In this document: positions 27,010 to 35,092 of the stretch, piece by piece
Layout: each line of letters opens with the position of its first letter
Position numbering within the stretch: the stretch's first letter is position 1
Assembly (NCBI RefSeq): GCF_020990385.1
Contig: NZ_CP087597.1
Coordinates: 85,001 to 149,000, forward strand
Reading direction: 5' to 3'
Origin: Paracoccus sp. MA
Lineage (GTDB): Bacteria > Pseudomonadota > Alphaproteobacteria > Rhodobacterales > Rhodobacteraceae
DNA: 64,000 nt
Position numbers and translations under genes: made by a program
Notes under the pieces: generated by a model
What the model saw: the letters and a program-made list of their open reading frames with translations, nothing else
What the model was told of the DNA's origin: nothing
The model's database searches: none

Positions 27010-27282
27010 TCAGCGGGCGTGTTCGCCCTCGCCAAAGGCGCTGTCGGTTATGCGCTTCAGGAGGCTGGCGTAGTGTTCAAGGGTGCCGACCATGGCCCAG
27101 CCGACCTCGTCGGGATGGCAGTTGAAATGGTCGTCGCTGAGCGCCTGCAGGCGGGCGAGCATCTCGTCGATCTCGGTCTTCTTGCCGATGAAGGCGTTCA
27201 GGGCCGCTTCCCTGTTCCGGCGCGCCTTCTCGGCGCGGAGTTCGTGGCGGGGGGTGGTGATCGGGTTCGGGCGGGTGGTCAT
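27010..27282 (-). CDS. Small uncharacterised helical phage protein
   Basis: 90 aa, charged helix-rich N-terminus (RHELRAEKARRNREAALNAFIGKKTEIDEMLARLQAL), no recognised domain. It lies upstream of the DUF3489 gene on the same strand and is divergent from the terminase genes. It may be a regulator or packaging accessory. Confidence 0.65.
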   Translation of the reverse strand: MTTRPNPITTPRHELRAEKARRNREAALNAFIGKKTEIDEMLARLQALSDDHFNCHPDEVGWAMVGTLEHYASLLKRITDSAFGEGEHAR

Positions 27283-27343
27283 CGTGGTGGCTCCGGGTGA
27301 GTTGCATCGTCCTTGTGGGATCGAAGTTCGCTCTGTCCGCGAG

Positions 27344-27362
27344 GCTTATCAACTCGATAAGC
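27344..27362. promoter_or_regulatory. Perfect hairpin/operator ahead of the packaging operon
   Basis: GCTTATC and GATAAGC flank a 5-nt aactc spacer in the AT-richer 111-nt gap between divergent genes at 27282 and 27394. The position fits an operator controlling late gene expression; the binding factor is unknown. Confidence 0.4.
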
Positions 27363-27393
27363 ACCTGACTTTGAATGATAAACGGGGCTGGCA

Positions 27394-27960
27394 ATGCAGG
27401 GCATGAGCGAGCGCCAGTACGCCGCCCATGTCGGGCTGTCGCGCGGCGCGATCCAGAAGGCGAAGAGGGCCGGAAGGCTCGTGCTCTTCCCCGATGACTC
27501 CATCGACGCTGAAGCTTCCGACCGGCGACGGGCCGAGACGACCGATCTGTCGAAGAGCAGACCGAAGGCCGCAGGCCGTCCAGGCGGAATGAAGCCGGTG
27601 CCGGCGGCGGTCATTGCCTCTGCCAACGAGACGCTGCGCGAGAACGGGGTCACCGTTCCGGAGGTCGGCGAAGCCGGTGCCTACATGAAGGCCAAGACCT
27701 TCAACGAGATCATGAAGGCTCAGGAGCGCAAGCTCGGGCTCCAGATCAAGAGGGGCGAGTTGGTCGACCGCAACCGCGCGATCTCGCTGGTGTTCCGGCT
27801 CGCGCGCGAGGAACGTGATGCGTGGGTCAACTGGCCGGCGCGGGTGGCTGCGCTGATGGCGGCGGAGTTGGGAACGGAGACGGCGGCCATGCAGAAGGTT
27901 CTGGAGGCCCATGTCCGCGCCCATCTCGAGGAACTCGCCCAGCCCCGGATCGCCCTCTGA
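27394..27960 (+). CDS. Terminase small subunit-like (Nu1-like) protein
   Basis: 188 aa. The N-terminal HTH (MSERQYAAHVGLSRGAIQKAKRAGRLVLFPDDSIDAEASD) resembles the lambda Nu1 DNA-binding domain. The C-terminal helical part (RGELVDRNRAISLVFRLAREERDAWVNWPARVAALMAAELG) is typical of the Nu1-like family next to GpA terminases. It would recognise phage DNA for packaging and recruit the large subunit, whose gene overlaps by 50 nt. Confidence 0.82.
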   Translation: MQGMSERQYAAHVGLSRGAIQKAKRAGRLVLFPDDSIDAEASDRRRAETTDLSKSRPKAAGRPGGMKPVPAAVIASANETLRENGVTVPEVGEAGAYMKAKTFNEIMKAQERKLGLQIKRGELVDRNRAISLVFRLAREERDAWVNWPARVAALMAAELGTETAAMQKVLEAHVRAHLEELAQPRIAL

Positions 27961-29905
27961 CGAGATCGCGACCTTTGACGGGGCGGAGGCGCTGCTCCGG
28001 GCCTGGGGCCGCGGGCTCACGCCCGATCCCTGGCTGACGGTCTCGGAATGGTCGGACACGCATCGCTGGCTGAGCTCGCGGGCGAGCGCCGAGCCTGGCC
28101 GGTATCGGACCGAGCGCACGCCCTACATGCGCGCGATCATGGACGCGCTCTCGCCCGGCGATGCGACGCAGCGGGTCGTGTTCATGAAGGCCGCGCAGGT
28201 CGGAGCGACCGAGGCCGGCAACAACTGGATCGGCTTCGTGATCCACCATGCGCCGGGGCCGATGCTGGCGGTCCAGCCGACGGTGGAGCTTGCCAAGCGG
28301 AACTCGCGCCAGCGGATCGACCCGTTGATCGAGGAGAGCCCGGCGCTGAAGGAGCGGGTCCGTCCCGCACGGGCGCGCGACAGCGGCAACACGCAGCTGT
28401 CAAAGGATTTCCCGGGCGGCGTGCTGGTGATGACCGGCGCGAACTCGGCGGTGGGCCTGCGCTCGATGCCGGCGCGCTACGTCTTCCTCGACGAGGTCGA
28501 CGCATATCCGGCCTCGGCCGACGAGGAAGGCGATCCGGTCGGGCTCGCCGAGGCGCGCTCGCTGACATTCGCGCATCGGCGCAAGGTCTTCCTGGTCTCG
28601 ACGCCGACGATCCGCGGCGTCAGCCGGATCGAGCGGGAATACGAGGCCAGCGACCAGCGCCGCTTCTTCGTGCCGTGTCCGCATTGCGGCGCGATGCAGT
28701 GGCTGCGCTTCGAGCGGCTGCGCTGGGAAAAGGGCAAACCGGAGACGGCGGCGTACCATTGCGATGCCTGCGACGAGCGGATCGAGGAACACCACAAGCT
28801 GGCGATGCTGGCCGCGGGAGATTGGCGGGCGACCGCCGAGGCCCGCGATGCGCGGACGGTGGGGTTTCATCTCTCGGCGCTCTATTCGCCGCCGGGGTGG
28901 AAGAGCTGGGCCGACATCGCGCGCGACAAGGAGACGGCGGCGGGCTCCGACGAGGCCGAGCGCGTGTTCCGCAACACCGTGCTCGGCGAGACCTGGATCG
29001 AGACAGGCGATGCGCCGGACTGGCAGCGGATCGCCGAGCGGCGCGAGGACTGGCCGGCCGGCACGGTCCCGGACAAGGGTCTGTTCCTGACCGCCGGCGC
29101 GGACGTGCAGAAGGACCGGATCGAGGTCGATGTCTGGGCCTGGGGCCGCGGGCTGGAAAGCTGGCTCGTCGATCACGTCGTGATCGAGGGCGGCCCGGCG
29201 CGACCCGAGGCATGGGAGGCGCTGACTGACCTGCTGGGCCGCAGCTGGCGACATGCCGGCGGCGCGGAACTGGGCCTTGCAAGGCTCGCCATCGACACGG
29301 GCTACGAGACGGCCGCGGTCTATGGCTGGGCGCGCTCGGTCGGCTTCGCGCAGGTGGCGCCGGTCAAGGGGCTCGAAGGCTTCAATCGTTCGAGCCCGGT
29401 GTCGGGGCCGACCTTCGTGGACGCGACCGCGGGCGGCAAGCGGCTGCGCCGCGGCGCGCGGCTCTGGACCGTGGCAACCTCGACCTTCAAGGCCGAGACC
29501 TACCGCTTCCTGCGGCTGGCCCGGCCGACGCCGGAAGAGCTGGAGGCCGGCGCGGCGTTCTCGTCCGGCACGGTGCATCTGCCCGGCTGGGCCGACACGG
29601 AGTGGATCCGGCAGCTGACGGCCGAGCAGCTTGTGACGGTGCGCAACCGGCGCGGCTTCGCCAAGCTCGAATGGCAGAAACTCCGCGAACGCAACGAGGC
29701 GCTGGACTGCCGGGTCTACGCCCGCGCCGCGGCCTGGGTCGCCGGCGCGGATCGCTGGCCCGAGACGACATGGGCCGATCTCGAAGCGCAGCTCGGCGTG
29801 CCGAGCGGCATGGACAGCCCGGCGGGCCTTATCGGGCGGCCCGACGCGGGCCCGCAAGGCAAGCGCCGCTCCGACTGGCTCGGACGGCGGGAAGGATGGT
29901 TCTGA
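27911..29905 (+). CDS. Terminase large subunit, GpA family
   Basis: 664 aa, a normal length for lambda-type GpA. The ATPase has FMKAAQVGATEAGNNWIG (Walker A variant, about residue 92), MLAVQPTVELAKR, and the Walker B/DExx element YVFLDEVDAYP (about 192). A CPHCGA...CDACDERI zinc-binding insert is typical of GpA. The nuclease half includes LTAGADVQKDRIEVDVWAWG and LAIDTGYETAAVYGW, with conserved Asp residues of the RNase H fold. It packages DNA into the prohead and cuts it. Confidence 0.95.
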   Translation: MSAPISRNSPSPGSPSDEIATFDGAEALLRAWGRGLTPDPWLTVSEWSDTHRWLSSRASAEPGRYRTERTPYMRAIMDALSPGDATQRVVFMKAAQVGATEAGNNWIGFVIHHAPGPMLAVQPTVELAKRNSRQRIDPLIEESPALKERVRPARARDSGNTQLSKDFPGGVLVMTGANSAVGLRSMPARYVFLDEVDAYPASADEEGDPVGLAEARSLTFAHRRKVFLVSTPTIRGVSRIEREYEASDQRRFFVPCPHCGAMQWLRFERLRWEKGKPETAAYHCDACDERIEEHHKLAMLAAGDWRATAEARDARTVGFHLSALYSPPGWKSWADIARDKETAAGSDEAERVFRNTVLGETWIETGDAPDWQRIAERREDWPAGTVPDKGLFLTAGADVQKDRIEVDVWAWGRGLESWLVDHVVIEGGPARPEAWEALTDLLGRSWRHAGGAELGLARLAIDTGYETAAVYGWARSVGFAQVAPVKGLEGFNRSSPVSGPTFVDATAGGKRLRRGARLWTVATSTFKAETYRFLRLARPTPEELEAGAAFSSGTVHLPGWADTEWIRQLTAEQLVTVRNRRGFAKLEWQKLRERNEALDCRVYARAAAWVAGADRWPETTWADLEAQLGVPSGMDSPAGLIGRPDAGPQGKRRSDWLGRREGWF

Positions 29906-29907
29906 AG

Positions 29908-30114
29908 ATGGCCGACTGGACAGAGGCTGAACTGGCGGCGCTCCGGCGTGCCTATGCGAGCGGGACGACGCGGGTGAGCTATGACGGCAAGACCGTGGAC
30001 TACGGTTCGGCCGAGGACCTGCTCGGGCGCATCCGGACCATCGAGCGCCAGATCGCCGGGACGACGGCCCGGCCCATCGCGGGCTTCGCCGGCTTCTCGC
30101 GCGGGGACCGCTGA
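29908..30114 (+). CDS. Head-tail joining protein, gpW family
   Basis: 68 aa from ATG 29908 (ATG 29896 in frame is possible). The pattern WTEAELAALRRAYASGTTRVSYDGKTVDYGSAEDLLGRIRTIERQI is the compact lambda gpW fold. It stabilises packaged DNA and gives the tail docking site. It lies between the terminase and portal genes as in lambda, and its TGA overlaps the portal ATG. Confidence 0.88.
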   Translation: MADWTEAELAALRRAYASGTTRVSYDGKTVDYGSAEDLLGRIRTIERQIAGTTARPIAGFAGFSRGDR

Positions 30115-31625
30115 TGGTCTCGTGGCTCGACAGGGCCATCGCCTCGGTCGCCCCGCGCACGGCCACGCGCCGGGTGCTGGCGCGGCAGGCCTTCGAAGGG
30201 CTCGCGCGCTCCTACGAGGGCGCGGCGCGGGGACGACGCACGGACGGCTGGCACGCGCCGGGATCCTCGGCCGACGCCGAGATCGGCCGGGCCGGCGCGC
30301 TCTTGCGGGACCGGATGCGGGACCTGGTGCGCAACAACCCGCACGCGGCCAAGGCGGTCTCGGTGCTCGTGAACAACATCGTCGGCGCCGGGATCATGCC
30401 GCGCGCCGCGAGCGGCGACGCCGCGCTCGACCGCGAGGTGGACCGGCTCTTCGAGATCTGGGCGCGGGGCTGCGACGCGGACGGCCAGCTCGACTTCTAC
30501 GGGCTGCAGACGCTCGCCTGCCGCGAGATGGTCGAGGCCGGCGAGGTGCTGATCCGTCGCCGTCCGCGCCGTCCCGGCGACGGCGTCATGCCGCCGGTCC
30601 AGCTGCAACTCCTCGAGGCCGATTTCCTCGACGCCACCCGCAACGGCGCCCTCGGCGCGGGCCAGGCGGTGCAGGGCATCGAGTTCGACGCGCTCGGCCG
30701 GCGCCGGGCCTACTGGCTCTTCGGCGCGCATCCGGGCGACGCGACGCTCAGCCTGACGGGCGGGCTCACCAGTCGCGCGGTGCCGGCCAGCGAGATCGCC
30801 CATGTCTACGAGAAGCAGCGCACGCAGGCGCGCGGCGTGCCCTGGGGCGCGCCCGTCATCCGCGCGCTTCGCGATCTCGCCGACTACGAGGTGGCCGAGA
30901 TTGTGCGCAAGAAGACCGAGGCCTGCGTCACCGCCATCGTCTTCGGCGACGAGGAGGCGCAGCAGGGCATCGCGCCCGCGGTGGTCGATGCCGACGGCAA
31001 CCGGGTCGAGCAGTTCGAGCCGGGGCTTATCGCCTATGCCCGCGGCGGCAAGGACATCCGGTTCAACCAGCCCGCCGCCACCGGCGGCTACGGCGAATAC
31101 AAGCGCGCGAGCCTGCACACGATCTCGGCCGGCTTCCGGGTGCCCTACGAGCTGCTGACCGGCGATCTCAGCCAGGTGAACTACTCGTCGATCCGCGCCG
31201 GGCTCGTCGAGTTCCGCCGGATGATCGACGCGGTGCAGTGGCAGCTGTTCATCCCGATGTTGTGCGCGCCCGTCTGGCGCTGGTTCACGGAGGCCGCATG
31301 GGCAGCGGGGCGCATCCCGACGCCGGACATACCGGTGGAATGGTCGCCGCCGAAGTTCGAGGCGGTCGATCCGCAGAAGGACGCGATGGCGGACCTGCTC
31401 GCCATTCGTTCCGGCACCATGACGCTCGCCGAGGCCATCGCTCGGCAAGGTCGCAACCCCGACGCCGTGCTGGCCGAGATCGCGGCCACGAACGCCAAGC
31501 TCGACGAGCTGGGCCTCGTGCTCGACAGCGACCCGCGGCGCGTCACCAAGACCGGCAGCGCACAAGCCAATGCGCCGGCCGACCCCGCGACCGATCCGGA
31601 AGACCCTGATGCGGAAGCGGCCTGA
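30114..31625 (+). CDS. Portal protein, lambda gpB family
   Basis: 503 aa. The lambda-type portal pattern includes RDLVRNNPHAAKAVSVLVNNIVGAGI, SEIAHVYEKQRTQARGVPWGAPVIRALRDLADYEVAEIVRKKTEACVTAIVFG, and the late ISAGFRVPYELLTGDLSQVNYSSIRAGLVEFRRMIDAVQWQLFIPMLCAPVWRWFTEAA. It forms the dodecameric ring for DNA entry and exit. The C-terminus is disordered and acidic (PADPATDPEDPDAEAA). It follows gpW directly. Confidence 0.93.
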   Translation: MVSWLDRAIASVAPRTATRRVLARQAFEGLARSYEGAARGRRTDGWHAPGSSADAEIGRAGALLRDRMRDLVRNNPHAAKAVSVLVNNIVGAGIMPRAASGDAALDREVDRLFEIWARGCDADGQLDFYGLQTLACREMVEAGEVLIRRRPRRPGDGVMPPVQLQLLEADFLDATRNGALGAGQAVQGIEFDALGRRRAYWLFGAHPGDATLSLTGGLTSRAVPASEIAHVYEKQRTQARGVPWGAPVIRALRDLADYEVAEIVRKKTEACVTAIVFGDEEAQQGIAPAVVDADGNRVEQFEPGLIAYARGGKDIRFNQPAATGGYGEYKRASLHTISAGFRVPYELLTGDLSQVNYSSIRAGLVEFRRMIDAVQWQLFIPMLCAPVWRWFTEAAWAAGRIPTPDIPVEWSPPKFEAVDPQKDAMADLLAIRSGTMTLAEAIARQGRNPDAVLAEIAATNAKLDELGLVLDSDPRRVTKTGSAQANAPADPATDPEDPDAEAA

Positions 31626-31638
31626 CGAGGATCCATAC

Positions 31639-33702
31639 ATGGAGCAGACGATCGAACTGCCGGCGTTCCGCCGGTCGGCGGAGCTATCGCCGAACAGCAT
31701 CGACCCGGAGACGCGCAGTGTCGAGGTGATCTGGTCGACCGGCGCCCGGGTGCGGCGCGCCGCGCTCTTCGGCGAGCCGCATGACGAGGAACTGAGCATG
31801 GCGCCCGAGCATGTGCGGCTCGAGCGACTGAACGCGGGCGCGCCCTTCCTGAAGGTGCACGAGGCGCACGACCTCGACGCGGTGATCGGCTCGGTCGTGC
31901 CGGGTTCGGCGCGGATCGAGAACGGTCAGGGCATCGCCCGCATCCGGCTCTCCGAGCGCGACGCGGTGGGCGACATCTGGCGCGACATCGAGGCCGGGCA
32001 CATCCGCGCGGTCTCCATCGGCTACCAGGTCCACCGCTTCGAGATCTCGAAGCCCGATGGCCAGCGCGAACTCTGGCGGGCGGTGGACTGGACCCCGTTC
32101 GAGATCTCCGCCGTGCCCGTGGGCGCCGACCCCGCCGCCGGCTTCCGCGCGCACCGCGAACACGAGACTTGCGTCCTCCACCGCCGGGACGCCCCCACCA
32201 GCGAAGGAGCATCCCCAATGACGGACAAGCCCCAAAACCCGGCCGAGACGGCCGAGCAGAGCAATACCATGGCAGCGCCCGAGGAGACCCAGATGACCGA
32301 TGACAAGACCGGCGCTGCCGATGCGCAGACCCGCGCCGCCGACACCAGGCCCAAGGCCACGAAACCCGCGCCCGATCCGGTGCCGGAGGATCGCACCCGC
32401 AGCGCCGACACCGACGCGCTGGTCAGCGAAGCCCGCGCGCAGGAGCGCGAGCGCGTCTCCGCGATCCATGGCCTCGCCGATAAGCTCCAGCTCGAGCGCG
32501 GCTTTGCGGACGACCTTATCCAGCGCGGCGTCTCCATCGACGAGGCGCGTCGGCTGATCCTCGACCAGGTCGCGGCGAAGGCGGACGAGACGCGGACCTT
32601 CCCCTATGTCTCGATCCCGCTCGGCGGGCGCGACGCCACGGTCACGCGGCGCGAGGCGATCTCGAACGCGCTCCTGCACCGCTATAGCCCGACGCTCTTC
32701 CCGCTGGAGGACGCCGCCCGCGAGTATCGCGGCATGACGCTGATGGAGCTCGCCCGCGAAAGCCTCGAGACGGCGGGGGCCAGCACGCGTGGCCTCTCGC
32801 GCGACGAGGTGGCGACCCGCGCGCTGCACTCGACCTCGGACTTCCCCGAGATCCTCGCCGCCGTCACCAACAAGACGCTGCGCCAGGCCTACGAGGCCTA
32901 TCCGCGGACCTTCCCGCTCTTCTGCCGGCAGGTGCTGGCCACCGACTTCAAGGCCATGCACCGCGTCCAGCTGGGCGAGGCGCCGCAGCTTCTGAAGGTC
33001 GGCGAGAGCGGAGAGTTCAAGCGCGGCACCCTCGGCGAGAGCAAGGAGAGCTACCGGATCGAAACCTACGGCCGCGTCGTCGCCATCACCCGGCAGGTGC
33101 TGATCAACGACGATCTCGACGCCTTCACCCGGATCCCGGCGATGTACGGCAACTCCATCGCGCAGCTGGAGTCGGACGTGGTCTGGGACATCGTGACGTC
33201 GAACCCGGCGATGGCGGACGGCACGGCGCTGTTCCACGCGACCCACAAGAACCTCGCCGGCAGCGGCGCGGCGCTTGGGGTGGACAGCGTGGGCCTCGCG
33301 CGCGCGGCGATGCGCAAACAGACCGGGCTCGACAAGAAGACGGTGCTGAACATCCGGCCCGCCTTCCTGATCGTGCCGGCGGCGCTGGAGTTGAAGGCCG
33401 AGCAGCTGGTGGCCCAGAACCTCGTGCCCGCGCAGAGCGGCAACGTGGTACCGCAGTCGATCCGCACGCTTTCGCCCATCGCCGAGCCCCGACTCGACGC
33501 GGCCAGCGAGACGGCCTGGTACCTGGCGGCGAGCCCGAACCAGATCGACACCATCGAGTACGCCTATCTCGAGGGCCAGCAGGGCGCCTACATCGAGACG
33601 CGCAACGGCTTCGACGTCGACGGCGTCGAGATCAAGTGCCGCCTCGATTTCGGCGCTAAGGCCATCGACTGGCGCGGCCTCTACAAGAACCCCGGCGCGT
33701 GA
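31639..33702 (+). CDS. Prohead protease-major capsid protein fusion
   Basis: 687 aa from ATG 31639 (GAGGA site; upstream in-frame ATGs lie inside the portal gene). Residues 1-170 form an S78-type prohead protease (FLKVHEAHDLDAVIGSVVPGSARIENGQG with the catalytic His, then AVSIGYQVHRFEI with the catalytic Ser). A disordered Ala/Asp/Thr-rich linker and helical scaffold-like region follow (about 190-310). The capsid part (about 400-687) contains FPLFCRQVLATDFKAMHRVQLGEAP and DVVWDIVTSNPAMADGTALFHATHKN. The fusion joins maturation protease, delta/scaffold-like region and shell protein in one chain. No separate capsid gene is present. Confidence 0.88.
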   Translation: MEQTIELPAFRRSAELSPNSIDPETRSVEVIWSTGARVRRAALFGEPHDEELSMAPEHVRLERLNAGAPFLKVHEAHDLDAVIGSVVPGSARIENGQGIARIRLSERDAVGDIWRDIEAGHIRAVSIGYQVHRFEISKPDGQRELWRAVDWTPFEISAVPVGADPAAGFRAHREHETCVLHRRDAPTSEGASPMTDKPQNPAETAEQSNTMAAPEETQMTDDKTGAADAQTRAADTRPKATKPAPDPVPEDRTRSADTDALVSEARAQERERVSAIHGLADKLQLERGFADDLIQRGVSIDEARRLILDQVAAKADETRTFPYVSIPLGGRDATVTRREAISNALLHRYSPTLFPLEDAAREYRGMTLMELARESLETAGASTRGLSRDEVATRALHSTSDFPEILAAVTNKTLRQAYEAYPRTFPLFCRQVLATDFKAMHRVQLGEAPQLLKVGESGEFKRGTLGESKESYRIETYGRVVAITRQVLINDDLDAFTRIPAMYGNSIAQLESDVVWDIVTSNPAMADGTALFHATHKNLAGSGAALGVDSVGLARAAMRKQTGLDKKTVLNIRPAFLIVPAALELKAEQLVAQNLVPAQSGNVVPQSIRTLSPIAEPRLDAASETAWYLAASPNQIDTIEYAYLEGQQGAYIETRNGFDVDGVEIKCRLDFGAKAIDWRGLYKNPGA

Positions 33703-33736
33703 GCCGGGCCACCCCCTGAACCCTGATCCCTGATGC

Positions 33737-33766
33737 ACGGGCGGTCCCGATGGGCCGCCCCCCGTT
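33737..33766 (+). terminator. GC-rich hairpin after the capsid gene, possible partial terminator
   Basis: Imperfect stem acgggcggtccc / gggccgcccccc(gt) in the 85-nt gap between capsid and DUF2190 genes. It is followed by tgttcc, not a clear T-run, so it may act only as an attenuator or mRNA processing structure. Confidence 0.35.
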
Positions 33767-33787
33767 GTTCCGCGAAAGGAATGCGCG

Positions 33788-34123
33788 ATGAAGAACTACG
33801 TCCAGCCCGGCAACACCCTCACCCTGACCGCGCCCTATGCCGTGACCTCCGGCGGTGGCCTGCTCGTCGGCTCCATCTTCGGCGTCGCGGCCGGCGATGC
33901 CGCGAGCGGCGCCACAGTCGAAGCGGCGCTCACCGGCGTCTTCGATCTCACCAAGATCGGCTCGCAGGCCTGGACCGTCGGCGCCAAGGTCTACTGGGAC
34001 GACACCAACAAGCGCTGCACGACCGTGGCCACCGACAACACCCTCATCGGCGTCGCCGTCGTCGCGGTGGCGGGCGGGGCCGGCGACACCATCGGCCGCG
34101 TGCGCCTCAATGGCAGCTTCTGA
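33788..34123 (+). CDS. DUF2190-family head decoration protein
   Basis: 111 aa. The DUF2190 signature is clear: YVQPGNTLTLTAPYAVTSGGGLLVGSIFGVAAGDAASGATVEAALTGVFDLTKIGSQAWTVGAKVYWDDTNKRCTTV...LIGVAVVAVAGGAGDTIGRVRLNGSF. It is a small beta-rich protein that decorates the capsid shell. An AAAGGA site precedes the ATG, and its stop overlaps the next start (TGATG). Confidence 0.93.
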   Translation: MKNYVQPGNTLTLTAPYAVTSGGGLLVGSIFGVAAGDAASGATVEAALTGVFDLTKIGSQAWTVGAKVYWDDTNKRCTTVATDNTLIGVAVVAVAGGAGDTIGRVRLNGSF

Positions 34124-34434
34124 TGACCGCCTTCGCTGCCGCTCTCGACGCGCTCTTCGCCGACGCGCATCTGGCGCGCGACGTCGTCTACACCGCTGAG
34201 GGCGAGGCGCCGTCACTGGTCCGCGCCATCCTGCGCCGGCCGGACGACGTCACGAACTTCGGCGACGCGCGCATCTGGTCGGAGACCACCCGGTTGGATC
34301 TGCGCCTCGCCGAGGTGGCGAGCCCGCGCCCCGGCGACCGGATCGAGATCGACGGCGAGGCTTTCCTCATCCAGGGCGAGCCCGTCCGCGACCGCGAGCG
34401 GCTGGTCTGGACCGTGGACCTGCGCCCGGCCTGA
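34123..34434 (+). CDS. Head-tail joining protein (gpFII-like)
   Basis: 103 aa. The small beta-rich protein (LVRAILRRPDDVTNFGDARIWSETTRLDLRLAEVASPRPGDRIEIDGEAFLIQGEPVRDRERLVWTVDLRP) fits the head-tail joining family of lambda gpFII in size, pattern and place after DUF2190. It probably completes the head for tail attachment. Confidence 0.8.
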   Translation: MTAFAAALDALFADAHLARDVVYTAEGEAPSLVRAILRRPDDVTNFGDARIWSETTRLDLRLAEVASPRPGDRIEIDGEAFLIQGEPVRDRERLVWTVDLRPA

Positions 34435-34439
34435 CCGTC

Positions 34440-35072
34440 ATGAAGCTGAAGCTCGACATCGCGCCCGATCTCGTCGCCGCCATGGCGGCAGAGGTGAAGG
34501 CCGGCGAAAAGGCCGTGACCGCTGCCATGCGCGAGGCCGGGACCGGGCTGAAGACAGCCTGGCGCGGCCAGATCACAGGCGCCGGGCTCGGCCGGCGGCT
34601 GGCGAACTCGATCCGGAGCCAGACCTACCCAAAGGCCGGCGAAAGCCTGAATGCCGCGGCGCTGGTCTGGTCCAAGGCGCCGGTCATCGTCGGCGCCCAC
34701 GACACCGGCCCGCTGATCCGCTCGAAGGAGGGGTTCTGGCTGGCGATCCCGACCGAGGCCGCCGGGCGTGGTCTGCGCGGCGGCAAGATCACCCCCGGCG
34801 AATGGGAACGCCGTCGTGGGCTGCGCCTGCGCTTCGTCTACCGCCGGAGAGGGCCGAGCCTGCTGGTGGCGGAGGGACGGCTGAACAGTCGAGGTCTCGG
34901 CGTCACGTCACGCTCCAAGACTGGCCGTGGGCGCACGACGGTGCCGATCTTCCTGCTGGTGCCGCAGGTCAAGCTGCCGAAGCGGCTGGACCTCGCGCGG
35001 GATGCCGAGCGGGCACACGATGCAGTGCCGGGGCTGATCGTGGCGAACTGGGTTGAAGGGCATATCAACTGA
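34440..35072 (+). CDS. DUF6441-like minor tail/neck protein
   Basis: 210 aa, basic. MKLKLDIAPDLVAAMAAEVKAGEKAVTAAMREAGTGLKTAWRGQITGAGLGRRLANSIRSQTYP and the later PSLLVAEGRLNSRG...TTVPIFLLVPQVKLPKRLDLARDAE match my memory of DUF6441, a tail-completion family found between gpFII-like and tail-terminator genes in alphaproteobacterial phages. The reversed HEPN gene is inserted 20 nt after its stop. A 12-bp palindrome GTGGCGCGCCAC (35077-35088) lies at that junction. Confidence 0.82.
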   Translation: MKLKLDIAPDLVAAMAAEVKAGEKAVTAAMREAGTGLKTAWRGQITGAGLGRRLANSIRSQTYPKAGESLNAAALVWSKAPVIVGAHDTGPLIRSKEGFWLAIPTEAAGRGLRGGKITPGEWERRRGLRLRFVYRRRGPSLLVAEGRLNSRGLGVTSRSKTGRGRTTVPIFLLVPQVKLPKRLDLARDAERAHDAVPGLIVANWVEGHIN

Positions 35073-35092
35073 AGAAGTGGCGCGCCACCGCG

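Noticed and set aside
31684..33738. 684-codon minus-strand frame opposite the capsid gene
   Set aside because: Antisense of a clear protease-capsid fusion; composition is mirror-coding artefact.
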